Part shown: in pieces, positions 25,165 to 35,780 of the stretch | How positions within the stretch are numbered: the first letter of the stretch is position 1 | How the letters are laid out: every line of letters begins with the position of its first letter | NCBI RefSeq assembly: GCF_009801115.1 | Contig: NZ_VTOL01000012.1 | Coordinates: 186,001-250,000, forward strand | Direction: 5' to 3' | From: Dyadobacter sp. 3J3 | GTDB lineage: Bacteria > Bacteroidota > Bacteroidia > Cytophagales > Spirosomataceae | DNA: 64,000 nt | Translations under genes and position numbers: made by a program | The notes under the pieces: generated by a model | Seen by the model: only the letters and a program-made list of their open reading frames with translations | Database searches by the model: none | What the model was told of the DNA's origin: nothing

Positions 25165-28100
25165 CTACACATGCGCCTGCTCATCTATTTCACTTTCTCT
25201 CGCAATCTTTTCAATCATCTTCATTTTATCAAAATCCTTTTCTCTTGAAAGGAAAGTATACATCGCAGGAATAACGTAAAGCGTCAGAACCAGCGAGAAA
25301 AGTAATCCACCCATAATCACAATTCCCATAGACATCCGGCTTCTACCAGCGGAGCCCAGGGCCATAGCAATTGGTAATGCCCCCAGAATTGTTGCCAAAC
25401 TGGTCATCAAAATCGGCCTGAAACGAAGTGTTGCTGCTTCCAGAGCGGCTTCTTTTATTCCAAGTCCGGTTTCTCTTAACTGGTTGGCAAATTCTACTAT
25501 CAGGATACCATTTTTGGTTACCAATCCAATCAACATAATCATACCGATCTGGCTGAAAATATTCAGTGTCTGATTGAAATACCAAAGGGAAAATACTGCT
25601 CCGCCGATCGCTAACGGTACTGTGATCATGATAATAAATGGATCGATAAAACTTTCGAATTGTGCTGCCAGAATAAAATAAATCAACACCAGAGCGAGGA
25701 AAAACGAGAACATGGTATTCGAAGAACTTTCAGCATAATCCCTTGAAGAACCACTCAGAGAAGTTTGAATCGCTTCATCTTTTAGTTTATCGCGAATCCT
25801 GTCCATGGCAGCGATTCCGTCACCAATGGTTTTACCCGGAGCAAGGGAAGCCTGAACGGTCGCACTCATATACCGGTTAAAGTGGAAAAGTTGGGGCGGA
25901 CTGCTTTCTTCTACCGTTTTCACGATATTGTCAAGCTGAATCAAACTCCCGTTGCTACTCCGCACAAACATACTTTTCAAATCCAGCGGCTCATCACGGT
26001 TGGCCCTGTCGTACTGGCCAATAACCTGATACTGGCGGCCATTCATTGTAAAATATCCAAAACGCTGCCCGGCAAAAGCAAACTGCATCGTCTGTGCTAC
26101 ATCCTGAACGGATATTCCAAGCGATTTTGCTTTTTCCCGATCAATCACAATTTGCAATTCCGGTTTACTGAATTTCAGGTTAACATCCGTAATAGCAAAA
26201 GTTGGATCGTTAGAAGCCTCTTCCATAAACTTCGGAAGATATTCCCGCAATTTTTCAAAATCAGGAGCCTGTATCACATATTGAACCGGAAGCCCGCCTT
26301 TTGAATCAACGGCAATGGTTTGCTGCTGAACAATGAAGGATTTGGCGTCTGGGTAACGTTTAAATTGTTTGGTAATGTAATCTGCTATTTCCTGCTGTGT
26401 TTCCTTTCGCTCCATTCTATCGGTAAGCGCAATTCTGCCGCTACCTGTGTTAGCAGCTCCCAATCCGGAATTTCCGGGTGAAGTGATCAGCATCAAACCT
26501 TTTCTGCCGGGCATGGAGTCCATCAACATCTGACCTATATTTTGAACATAATTATCTGTAAATTCAAAAGAAGAACCTTCCGGTGCTGTCACTTGTAAAC
26601 GGAACCAGTTACGGTCATCCAACGGCGCCAGCTCTGATTTAAGGTCTTTACCAAAAAACCAGATCATTCCCAAAGTCAGACAAATAAGTGGAATAGCAAC
26701 CCATCTCACTTTCAAAAACGAATTTAAAGCCTGCCCATAATTATTGGTCAGACTTTCAAAGAAAGGCTCCGTTTTTTCATAGAACCAGCTCTTTTTATGT
26801 GTTTTACGTACCAGATAGGCATTAAGCATCGGCGTCAACGTGAGCGATACAAAAGCGGAAATTAGTACCGCAGCTGAAATCACAATCCCGAATTCCCGGA
26901 AAAGCTTCCCGACAAACCCCTGCATGAAAATCACCGGAAGAAATACAGCAGCCAAGGTAATTGACGTAGAAAGTACCGCAAAAATAATTTCGTTAGATCC
27001 TTTAATAGCCGCTTCAATTGGCGGCATACCCTCCTCTATCTTCTTGAAAATATTCTCTGTGACGACAATCCCGTCATCCACAACCAAGCCGGTTGCCAAA
27101 ACAATAGCTAGCAACGTGAGTACATTGATCGAAAATCCCATGATATACATCACGAAAAACGTACCGATCAGAGAAACAGGAATATCGATCAAAGGCCGGA
27201 ATGCAATAAGCCAGTCACGGAAAAAAAGGTAAATAATAATCACTACAAGAACAATCGCTATCGCCAAAGTTTCTCCAACCTCCTCAATCGATCGCTCAAC
27301 AAATATTGTATTGTCGATCAGCGTTCCCAGTTCATAATCTTTCGGAAGTTCCCTCTTGATATCAATCAGTCGTTTGTTTACTTCTTCTGAAATATTGATA
27401 TAGTTTGCACCTGGCATCGGAGAAATGGCAAGGCCGATCATAGGCACATTGTCCAGCCGCAAAATGGTCTCTTCATTTTCGGGACCAAGCTGTGCGTATC
27501 CAATATCTTTTAAATGTATTGTTTGTGTCGTCGTATTTTTTACGATCATTTCGTTAAAATCGTCCTCCGTTTTAAAACGACCGACCGTTTTCACCGTCAA
27601 TTCCGTATTATCACCCGCCAGTTTTCCGCTTGGTAATTCTATATTTTCTTTGTCCAAAGCAGATTTCACATCTTGTGTTGTTACACCTAAGGAAGCCATT
27701 TTCACAGGATCCATCCAGATTCGCATGGCGTATCGTTTCTGGCCAAATATCCGGATTTCACTCACGCCTTCAATCGTTTGCAGGCGTTGGGCAATTACGT
27801 TTTCAGCATAATCACTAACCTCCAGATGCGAGCGGGTGTTGCTTTTAAAAGTAAGTACGATAATTGGCTCTGAATTCGCATCTGCCTTTGCAACAACCGG
27901 AGGGCCATCAATATCCAGTGGCAAGGTGCGTGAGGCAGATCCAACTTTATCGCGAACATCATTTGCAGCACGTTCCATATCCACACCAATGTCAAACTCA
28001 ACGGTGATCTGACTGGCCCCCTGGCTACTGGTAGAGTTAATCGACTTAATCCCTTCAATACTATTCAGCTGTTTTTCCAGCGGTTCTGTAATCTGGGATT

Positions 28101-28278
28101 CAATGATATCGGCATTGGCACCGGTATAACTTGTCCGGATGGAAACCACTGGCGGATCAATGGATGGAAATTCCCGCATACCCAAAAAAGTATAACCCAG
28201 GCAACCAAATAAAATGATGAGAAGGTTCATCACAATAGCCAAAACAGGCCGTTTGATGGAGAGCGTTGAAATACTCAT
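25165..28278 (-). CDS. RND multidrug efflux permease (HAE1 family)
   Basis: A 1037-residue inner-membrane proton antiporter of the AcrB/MexB/OqxB type. It has twelve expected membrane segments and two large periplasmic loops, and begins MSISTLSIKRPVLAIVMNLLIILFG. The proton-relay pair is Asp401-Asp402 (GLVVDDGIVV) and the partner lysine is Lys922 (GLVTKNGILIVEFA); both are intact. Length and motifs are complete. The cognate periplasmic adaptor lies 55 bases upstream in the same operon. No TolC-type outer-membrane factor is encoded next to it, so one must come from elsewhere. The substrate range is not readable from sequence; drugs, detergents or bile-like lipids are typical. Confidence 0.95.
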   Translation of the reverse strand: MSISTLSIKRPVLAIVMNLLIILFGCLGYTFLGMREFPSIDPPVVSIRTSYTGANADIIESQITEPLEKQLNSIEGIKSINSTSSQGASQITVEFDIGVDMERAANDVRDKVGSASRTLPLDIDGPPVVAKADANSEPIIVLTFKSNTRSHLEVSDYAENVIAQRLQTIEGVSEIRIFGQKRYAMRIWMDPVKMASLGVTTQDVKSALDKENIELPSGKLAGDNTELTVKTVGRFKTEDDFNEMIVKNTTTQTIHLKDIGYAQLGPENEETILRLDNVPMIGLAISPMPGANYINISEEVNKRLIDIKRELPKDYELGTLIDNTIFVERSIEEVGETLAIAIVLVVIIIYLFFRDWLIAFRPLIDIPVSLIGTFFVMYIMGFSINVLTLLAIVLATGLVVDDGIVVTENIFKKIEEGMPPIEAAIKGSNEIIFAVLSTSITLAAVFLPVIFMQGFVGKLFREFGIVISAAVLISAFVSLTLTPMLNAYLVRKTHKKSWFYEKTEPFFESLTNNYGQALNSFLKVRWVAIPLICLTLGMIWFFGKDLKSELAPLDDRNWFRLQVTAPEGSSFEFTDNYVQNIGQMLMDSMPGRKGLMLITSPGNSGLGAANTGSGRIALTDRMERKETQQEIADYITKQFKRYPDAKSFIVQQQTIAVDSKGGLPVQYVIQAPDFEKLREYLPKFMEEASNDPTFAITDVNLKFSKPELQIVIDREKAKSLGISVQDVAQTMQFAFAGQRFGYFTMNGRQYQVIGQYDRANRDEPLDLKSMFVRSSNGSLIQLDNIVKTVEESSPPQLFHFNRYMSATVQASLAPGKTIGDGIAAMDRIRDKLKDEAIQTSLSGSSRDYAESSSNTMFSFFLALVLIYFILAAQFESFIDPFIIMITVPLAIGGAVFSLWYFNQTLNIFSQIGMIMLIGLVTKNGILIVEFANQLRETGLGIKEAALEAATLRFRPILMTSLATILGALPIAMALGSAGRSRMSMGIVIMGGLLFSLVLTLYVIPAMYTFLSREKDFDKMKMIEKIARESEIDEQAHV

Positions 28279-28333
28279 AGAAAATAAATATTAGGAGCGG
28301 CTTACACCGCAGTAAGTCTTCAAATGCTGAAAT

Positions 28334-29404
28334 TCAATTTATCTTTACAGCGGAATTTGCCTTGATGGCCATAATTCCCGAAGTGATCAGAGAATCTCCC
28401 TGCTGCAATCCATCCAAAATCTGGATTTTCTTTTCCGTCCGTAATCCCGTTGTTACCATTGCTTCGCTAGCTTTTCCATTTTTTACGATAAAAACTTTTT
28501 TACCCTTCAGAACCGGTACGATGGCTTCTGTCGGGATCATCACTGCTTTGTTATTGGCAGCAAGTGATGCTTTCACTTTGACAAACATCCCGGGCACAAA
28601 TTTGCCGGATGGATTTTGAGCAATAGCACGAATACGCAGCGTTCTGAGGTTTTCATCCACTTTGGGTTCCAACGCAACCACTTTTGCCGAATAATTGGCA
28701 GCATCGCCATCCAGATTAAATGTGATAGCACTGCCGACATGAATATTGGAAGTATATTTTTCAGGCACTGTAAAATCAATCTTGATCGGATTACTTTGTA
28801 TGATGGTAACGATGGGCGTACCCGGAGCCATATATGCGCCTTCGCTAATGTTTTTCAATCCAATTCTGCCATTGAAAGGAGCACGAATTTCCGTTTTTTC
28901 AAGCTGTGCTTCAATGACTTCCTTATCAGCATCCAGCGTCCTTATATTATTGGAAGTAATGTCATATTCTTCAAGATTAATCGCCTCAACTTTCAAAAGT
29001 TTTTGTTGGCGAAGTTCTATTTTACGGGCAAGATCCTGATTAAATTCAACCTTTTGCAGCTGCGCTTTAAGCTCGCGGTCGTTTATTTTGGCTATTAATT
29101 GTCCCTTTGTAACATAAGAACCTTCCTTAATATTCAGCTTAACAAGACGGCCTGAAATTTCCGCCATCAGATTTACTTCTTCATTGGGTAATACCGTTCC
29201 TGATGCGAATATTTGATTATCGATTGTTTCCATTCCAACCACATATACGTTAACAGGAATTGCCCCTGATATTGCGGATTTACCTTCTCCCTTTCCACCA
29301 CTTCCGGAACCTCCGGATTTCTCACTTTCCGACTTTGGAAAAACATAAATTTTTCCAAGAACCAGGACGATAATAATTGCACCAATTAAAATTACTGTAC
29401 GCAT
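28334..29404 (-). CDS. RND efflux periplasmic adaptor (membrane-fusion protein)
   Basis: A 356-residue HlyD/AcrA-type adaptor that bridges the permease and an outer-membrane channel. It has an uncleaved-looking N-terminal membrane anchor (about 3-22), then a glycine/serine/lysine-rich linker (about 28-43), which is unusual in length. Next come the biotinyl-lipoyl half (NEEVNLMAEISGRLVKLNIKEGSYV), a short coiled-coil hairpin, the second lipoyl half (IRAPFNGRIGLKNISEGAYM), and beta-barrel and membrane-proximal domains ending at about 350. It is first in a two-gene operon with the permease. It diverges from the alpha-2-macroglobulin gene across 273 bases. Confidence 0.93.
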   Translation of the reverse strand: MRTVILIGAIIIVLVLGKIYVFPKSESEKSGGSGSGGKGEGKSAISGAIPVNVYVVGMETIDNQIFASGTVLPNEEVNLMAEISGRLVKLNIKEGSYVTKGQLIAKINDRELKAQLQKVEFNQDLARKIELRQQKLLKVEAINLEEYDITSNNIRTLDADKEVIEAQLEKTEIRAPFNGRIGLKNISEGAYMAPGTPIVTIIQSNPIKIDFTVPEKYTSNIHVGSAITFNLDGDAANYSAKVVALEPKVDENLRTLRIRAIAQNPSGKFVPGMFVKVKASLAANNKAVMIPTEAIVPVLKGKKVFIVKNGKASEAMVTTGLRTEKKIQILDGLQQGDSLITSGIMAIKANSAVKIN

Positions 29405-29677
29405 AGAGGATAAAACTAAATTCCGTTCAATTTGTATATATTAAAATTATATTTCTTTAAATCAATAAAATAAAGATACTTCATATTGTACAAAGGGACA
29501 ATGACTTCCTTTTTTACTTCCCTAACAAATTAATATATGTGACCGTTATTTATTAAAAATGATTTCGTCCAAATAATTACTGTTAAAACTGATTTTACTT
29601 TTTGCTACATTTCATAACCTACCCGAATTGTAACAAAAATCGTTGAAGAAGAAATTATCAAATTCATCACACAAATT

Positions 29678-32600
29678 ATGAAAATATCGGCCTTCCCTCT
29701 CGTATTCAGTTTTATCATTCTTTTATGTTTTTTAAGTGGAAGCGTCAGCAGTCAAAACCTCAATAAAATGTATGCTGCTCAATGGAAAAATGTGAAGGAT
29801 TATGCTGATAAGGGTTTGTCAAAATCCGCTTTGGCCGAATTAAAAAAGATATATCTGCTCGCAAAAAAAGAAAAACAGGACGCGCAGGTTATCAAGGCCG
29901 TGGTTTATATGATTGATCTGCAAAGTGAGAATCTTGAAGACGCAGACGTTATTTCAATTCAGGAACTTGAAAAGGAAATCAATGTCAATAAAGAACCGGC
30001 AAAATCAATTCTGACGAGTTTTCTGGCAAAAAAATATTATCAATATTATCAGCAAATCCGTTGGCAACTTTATGACCGGACGGCTACCAAAGAATTCAAA
30101 AAAGAAGATATCGGCACCTGGACAACTGAGGATTTTCACGAAAAGATTTCAACCTTATATCTGCATTCCATTCGTCAGGAAAAATTACTAAAACAAACTT
30201 CCCTGGAAGGATTCAACGCCATTATCACAAAGGGAAATGTCCGCAAATTACGGCCGACTCTATTCGATTTATTAGCACAGGAAGCTTTGGTGTATTTTTC
30301 TTCGGATGAAAGAAATATTAAAACGCCGACTTATTCTTTCGAAATAAACAGTGCTGCTGCTTATGATCCCGCAGCGGATTTCATACACCGGAAATTTGAA
30401 ACAAAAGATACTACTTCGCTGGAATTTTATGCATTGAAATTGTATCAGAAGTTACTAGCCTTTCATATTGACGACAAAACCGCTGACGCGCTGATCGATG
30501 TAGATTTACAGCGATTGCAATATGTGAAGCAAAAATCCGTGCACCCGGATAGTGACGAATTGTATTTCATGTCGGTTAATCATCTTGCAGATCAATACCA
30601 AAATACTCCCGCTGCTGCACAGGCCTGGTATTTGACTGCTGTTTGGTATAACGACAGAAGTTACGACTTCATAGCAAACAGAGATACAACTCACCGATTT
30701 GATAAAGCAAAAGCAGCAGAGATCTGTGAGAAAATTATCAAACAAAATCCCGAAACTGAAGGAGGTATAAATGCTTATAATTTATTACAATCCATCAAAC
30801 AAAAAAGTCTGCAATACATCACGGAAACGGTAAATATTCCTGCAAAACCTTTTCTTGTACAGGTGGAATATAAAAATATATCCAGGCTTTATCTCAGGCT
30901 TATTCCAGCTACCGAAGATTTAAGAATTAAAATTCAAAAAGGGCTTACACCAGAAAATCTGCATTTATTAAGCAGCACTTCGCCGGTACGGTCATGGGAG
31001 CAGAATTTAATCGATACAAAAGATTATCAACAGCATAGCGTTGAAATAAAAGTTGATGCTTTGCCCGTTGGCGAATATTTTCTCGTAGCAGCTGATAATT
31101 CTGATTTTGAAAATATAAAAACCATCATCGGTACCCGCTTATTTTATGTTTCTAATATAAGTTATGTTCAAAAGGGTGACCACTTTTTTGTACTGAATCG
31201 TGAGACCGGACAGCCACTTTCCCAAGCCAAAGTCAGAATTTGGGCGGCTCGCTATGATCGATCCATTGAAGGTTATTTAAAGCTGAATAGTACGTTATTC
31301 TTAACAGACTTTTATGGCTATTTTACCAGAAAAAAGAATATCGAACCCGATAATCATGTTACAGAATTACTTGAAATAACTTACGGAAAAGATAAACTTT
31401 TCCAACAATCTCAGGCGTATACTTATTATCGCAGACAGAATTTCAATGATCCGATTAAAAGACAAACTTACCTTTTTACAGACCGCAGTATTTACCGACC
31501 CGGACAAGTAGTTTATTACAAAGGAATTGTTGCAAAAGGTGATTCAATCATGAGTCCTTTGGATGAAGATTCCGGAATTTCGGTTGTTTTGAAAAATACC
31601 AATGGAGAAGAAGTTGAAAAAATAATTGCGCATGTTAATGATTATGGAAGTTTTTCAGGAAAATTCCAGTTACCTCAGAATTCGTTAAATGGCGAATTTT
31701 TCATTTACGTGGACGACCGCATGAATTTATCTTTTCATGTAGAAGAGTATAAAAGACCGAAATTCTCTGTGGCATACGATACGCTCAAATCTACATATCA
31801 ATTAAATGATTCAATTCGGATAACTGGAACAGCGATTGCTTATGCCGGAAATGTCATTGATGGAGCCACAGTTTCATACCGCGTCGTCAGAAATGCCCGA
31901 TTTATTTATCCATGGTTATCCAAACGCTGGTTTGAACCCACTCAACCCATGGAAATTACGCATGGGGATACAAAAACAGATCAATCAGGAAAGTTTGCGC
32001 TTTCTTTTCAGGCGATTCCGGATTTAAAAATCAACAAAAAATCTGAGCCTGTTTTTGACTATACAGTTTACGCGGATATTACGGATAGTAACGGTGAAAC
32101 AAGAAGCGGCGAAAAAACTGTTTCGGTCGGTTATAAGTCGATCATTTTAAAAACTGACATTCCGGAAAAAATTCAGGCAGACAGTTTGAAAAGCTTGTCT
32201 ATTCAAACTGAAAATATGAATGGAGAATTTAGCACATCGAATGTAAAAGTAAAAATAACCCGGCTGAAACCCGAAACACGTTTAATCAAAGAACGGTTGT
32301 GGAAGCGGCCGGATTTATTTGTTATACCCAAAACAGAATTCATTTCATTTTTCCCGAATGATGAATATGACAATGAAACTGAGCAGGAAAACTGGCCGGA
32401 AGAAAGTGTGGTTTTTGAAAAAACGGCAAAACTAACCAAAGACAAAGATTTCGAACTTTCTCCCACTCCAATCTTGCCTGGTTTTTATAAAATTGAAATC
32501 AGCACAACTGATAAATCCGGTCAAGAAGTGAAGGATTTGAAATATACAGAATTAACAGATCATGACAAGAATAAAACAAACCGACCTGAATACTTGTGGA

Positions 32601-35600
32601 CGAAAGCCAGCGAATCTATTGAGCCAGATGAAAAAACTACTGTTGAAATCGGCTCTTCGGCAGAAAACATTTTTGTAATCAGCAGTTCAAACCGAAAGGA
32701 AAAGAATGTAAAACCATTCACATTTTTTCCATTAAATAATGAAAAACGAATCTTCGATTTTTCCGCCACGGAAAATGATCGCGGCGGTTTTGGGGTTGAT
32801 TTTCTATTTATAAAACAAAATCGAATTTATAGTTTTAGTGACGTTATTCAGGTGCCCTGGACCAACAAAGAATTGAAAATTGAATACGTTTCTTTCCGGG
32901 ACAATACCTTACCAGGCAATCAGGAAAAATGGAAGGTTAAACTTACCGGTTTGAAAAAGGAAAAAGTAGCTGCTGAAATGCTGGCTAGTATGTACGACGC
33001 TTCACTTGATCAATTTTATCCTCACAAATGGAACAAACCTGCTATTTGGAAAATCTTTACTGGCTTACAAACCTGGAACAGTTATCAAAATTTTTCCTTT
33101 AAAAATGCGAATGTCAGGTATGATTATTCTTCCCCGTCCAAAGCATCTGACAAAAGATATGATGCCTTTATTTGGGGAAATTTTTATGGTAGAGAAAATA
33201 CTCGCAGTAATGGTTCAGTAGTGGAATTGAAAGAGGCAGTTATTGCAGGCAAAACGATGGTCGGAGGAAAGTCATTGAATTTCTCAGTGACAAGAATGTT
33301 ACAAGATCAAAATGCGCCGATGCAAGCAAGCCCCGCAACATCACTTAAACCCGTAAGCAAGCAAGAAATTAATTCTGTCCGCAAAAACTTCAACGAAACA
33401 GCCTTCTTCTTTCCGGATTTACTAACCAATGAAAAAGGAGAAATCGAATTTTCATTCACGATGCCGGAAGCACTTACCCGTTGGAAATTCCAGGCGCTGG
33501 CACATACTAAAGAACTTGCATTAGGATACAGTTCGAAGGAAATTATTACCCTGAAAGATCTGATGGTTCAACCAAATGCGCCACGCTTTTTGCGGGAGGG
33601 AGATAAAATCTCGTTCAGTTCAAAAGTTGTAAATCTTACAGAAAGAGAGCTTACCGGAACAGTTACTTTTCAGCTGTTTGATATAGAAACGAATAAACAA
33701 GTGGATGATATTTTTAGGAATACTTCATTTACACAATCCTTTATTTTGAAAGGCAAAGAAAGTAAAGCGATACAATTCCCGATTGAAGTCCCTGAAAATT
33801 TCGCGAAAACCGTGACCTGGCGAATTCTTGCAAAATCCGGTGCTTACTCGGATGGGGAAGAAAACTTTTTGCCGGTACTTAGCAACAGAATTTTGGTTAC
33901 GGAAACGCTTCCTATATCGATTAGAGGAAATGGAAGTAAGGATTATAAATTTGAAAAACTGATCAATTCGGGGAATTCCAGAACGCTCACCAACCAATCA
34001 CTTACCGCAGAATTTACCACAAATCCAGCCTGGTATGCGGTACAGGCTTTACCCTATCTGGCCGAAAGTCGTTTTGATTGTGCGGAACAAATTTGGAACC
34101 GGTATTATGCCAATGCGCTGGCAGCGAATATCGTCAGTTTGTCGCCACGTATTTCCAAAGTTTTTGATACCTGGCGTACAGCAGATACAACAGTGCTGCT
34201 TAGCAATTTGCAAAAAAATCAGGAATTGAAATCCATCTTATTGGAGGAAACGCCCTGGGTACTTGCGGCAAAAACGGAAAGTCAGCAGAAGAAAAATATT
34301 GCTTTGTTATTTGACCTGAACAAGATTAGCGACGAGTTGCAATCCAGTTTTGCAAAACTTGAACAAATGCAAAATCCGAATGGTGCATTCAGCTGGTTTA
34401 AAGGCGGACCGGATGATCGGTACATGACGCAATATATTTTATCCGGGATAGGTCATTTGAGAAAAATAAGTCCACAAAATAAAAATTGGAATGAAAAAAC
34501 AGAAGCACTTACACGCAAAAGTATTCAGTTTCTTGATCAAAAGATAAAGGAAGATTACGATTATTTAGTTAAAGAGAAAACTGACTTGAACAAAGTTTCT
34601 GCGAGTCCAAATGCTATTCTGTATTTGTATATGCGTAGCTTTTTTCCTGAAATTGAAATACCAAAAACAGCTCAAAAAGCATGGAGTTATTTCCGTGAAC
34701 GGGCAAAACTTTCCTGGCTTTCGCAATCCAGATACGAACAGGGACTTACGGCTTTGGCGCTATTCAGAACGAATGAAAAGGGAATTCCAAAAGCTATATT
34801 GAAATCTTTAAAAGAAACAGCTATTAATAATGAGGAAATGGGGATGTACTGGAAAAATAATCAGCCTGGCTGGTGGTGGTACGAAGCTCCTATTGAAAGA
34901 CAAGCGTTATTGATTGAAGCTTTTCAGGAAATAGCCGGGGATACCAAAACTGTAAACGACCTAAAAACCTGGTTATTGAAAAACAAACAAACCAATAATT
35001 GGGAAAGTACCAAAGCAACTGCCGAAGCCTGCTACGCTCTGCTTTTACAAGGATCGGATATTTTGAACGAGCAGTCTGAGGTTACTTTGAAACTGGGGGA
35101 ATTGAATCTAAAATCGTCCGATCAGAAACAGGAAGCGGGAACGGGCTACTTTAAAACCATTATTGAAGGAACAAAAGTTAAACCTGAAATGGGAAATATT
35201 AAGGTTGATGTAAGTACAAATTCATCATCCGATCTTCCCGGCTGGGGTTCCGTTTACTGGCAATATTTTGAAAATATTGATAAAATAACTTCCTCAGAAA
35301 CCTCGTTAAAATTATCCAAAAAGCTTTTCGTAGAAAGTAATTCAGATAAAGGTCCTATACTTACGCTTGTAAAAGAAGGCGACAAACTTCATGTTGGAGA
35401 TAAAATAAATGTCCGCATTGAACTTCGCGCTGACCGTGACATGGAATATATTCATATGAAAGATCTGCGTGCGGCTGCTTTTGAACCCGTAAATGTGCTG
35501 AGCGGATATCATTGGCAAGGTGGGTTAGGTTTCTACGAAAGCACACGAGATGCCAGTACCGATTTCTTTTTTGATCATTTAATAAAAGGTACTTACGTTT

Positions 35601-35725
35601 TTGAATACAAGCTTTTCGTGACCCATGACGGGAATTTCGCCAATGGAATTACAAATATTGAATGTATGTATGCGCCGGAATTTTCAGGGCATAGTGACGG
35701 GGTGAGGGTTGAGGTTGGGCGGTGA
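29678..35725 (+). CDS. Bacterial alpha-2-macroglobulin with thioester motif
   Basis: A 2015-residue exported protease trap. A Sec signal peptide ends near residue 25 (GSVSSQN), with no lipobox. A large N-terminal helical region is followed by macroglobulin domains; the MG2 start YLFTDRSIYRPGQVVYYKG is diagnostic. The bait region is around 1150-1230. The A2M domain has FFPDLLTNEKGEIEFSFTMPEALTRWKF. The thioester-domain motif CAEQ is intact with Cys1468, which should form an internal thioester with the Gln three residues on. Such proteins inactivate attacking proteases in the periplasm. E. coli YfhM is a lipoprotein paired with PBP1C; here there is no lipobox and no penicillin-binding protein beside it. 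It stands alone. Confidence 0.94.
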   Translation: MKISAFPLVFSFIILLCFLSGSVSSQNLNKMYAAQWKNVKDYADKGLSKSALAELKKIYLLAKKEKQDAQVIKAVVYMIDLQSENLEDADVISIQELEKEINVNKEPAKSILTSFLAKKYYQYYQQIRWQLYDRTATKEFKKEDIGTWTTEDFHEKISTLYLHSIRQEKLLKQTSLEGFNAIITKGNVRKLRPTLFDLLAQEALVYFSSDERNIKTPTYSFEINSAAAYDPAADFIHRKFETKDTTSLEFYALKLYQKLLAFHIDDKTADALIDVDLQRLQYVKQKSVHPDSDELYFMSVNHLADQYQNTPAAAQAWYLTAVWYNDRSYDFIANRDTTHRFDKAKAAEICEKIIKQNPETEGGINAYNLLQSIKQKSLQYITETVNIPAKPFLVQVEYKNISRLYLRLIPATEDLRIKIQKGLTPENLHLLSSTSPVRSWEQNLIDTKDYQQHSVEIKVDALPVGEYFLVAADNSDFENIKTIIGTRLFYVSNISYVQKGDHFFVLNRETGQPLSQAKVRIWAARYDRSIEGYLKLNSTLFLTDFYGYFTRKKNIEPDNHVTELLEITYGKDKLFQQSQAYTYYRRQNFNDPIKRQTYLFTDRSIYRPGQVVYYKGIVAKGDSIMSPLDEDSGISVVLKNTNGEEVEKIIAHVNDYGSFSGKFQLPQNSLNGEFFIYVDDRMNLSFHVEEYKRPKFSVAYDTLKSTYQLNDSIRITGTAIAYAGNVIDGATVSYRVVRNARFIYPWLSKRWFEPTQPMEITHGDTKTDQSGKFALSFQAIPDLKINKKSEPVFDYTVYADITDSNGETRSGEKTVSVGYKSIILKTDIPEKIQADSLKSLSIQTENMNGEFSTSNVKVKITRLKPETRLIKERLWKRPDLFVIPKTEFISFFPNDEYDNETEQENWPEESVVFEKTAKLTKDKDFELSPTPILPGFYKIEISTTDKSGQEVKDLKYTELTDHDKNKTNRPEYLWTKASESIEPDEKTTVEIGSSAENIFVISSSNRKEKNVKPFTFFPLNNEKRIFDFSATENDRGGFGVDFLFIKQNRIYSFSDVIQVPWTNKELKIEYVSFRDNTLPGNQEKWKVKLTGLKKEKVAAEMLASMYDASLDQFYPHKWNKPAIWKIFTGLQTWNSYQNFSFKNANVRYDYSSPSKASDKRYDAFIWGNFYGRENTRSNGSVVELKEAVIAGKTMVGGKSLNFSVTRMLQDQNAPMQASPATSLKPVSKQEINSVRKNFNETAFFFPDLLTNEKGEIEFSFTMPEALTRWKFQALAHTKELALGYSSKEIITLKDLMVQPNAPRFLREGDKISFSSKVVNLTERELTGTVTFQLFDIETNKQVDDIFRNTSFTQSFILKGKESKAIQFPIEVPENFAKTVTWRILAKSGAYSDGEENFLPVLSNRILVTETLPISIRGNGSKDYKFEKLINSGNSRTLTNQSLTAEFTTNPAWYAVQALPYLAESRFDCAEQIWNRYYANALAANIVSLSPRISKVFDTWRTADTTVLLSNLQKNQELKSILLEETPWVLAAKTESQQKKNIALLFDLNKISDELQSSFAKLEQMQNPNGAFSWFKGGPDDRYMTQYILSGIGHLRKISPQNKNWNEKTEALTRKSIQFLDQKIKEDYDYLVKEKTDLNKVSASPNAILYLYMRSFFPEIEIPKTAQKAWSYFRERAKLSWLSQSRYEQGLTALALFRTNEKGIPKAILKSLKETAINNEEMGMYWKNNQPGWWWYEAPIERQALLIEAFQEIAGDTKTVNDLKTWLLKNKQTNNWESTKATAEACYALLLQGSDILNEQSEVTLKLGELNLKSSDQKQEAGTGYFKTIIEGTKVKPEMGNIKVDVSTNSSSDLPGWGSVYWQYFENIDKITSSETSLKLSKKLFVESNSDKGPILTLVKEGDKLHVGDKINVRIELRADRDMEYIHMKDLRAAAFEPVNVLSGYHWQGGLGFYESTRDASTDFFFDHLIKGTYVFEYKLFVTHDGNFANGITNIECMYAPEFSGHSDGVRVEVGR

Positions 35726-35780
35726 TTTGCACAATATTCATCAATAGTTAAAACATGACGCCAAATTGTTATCTTTACTA

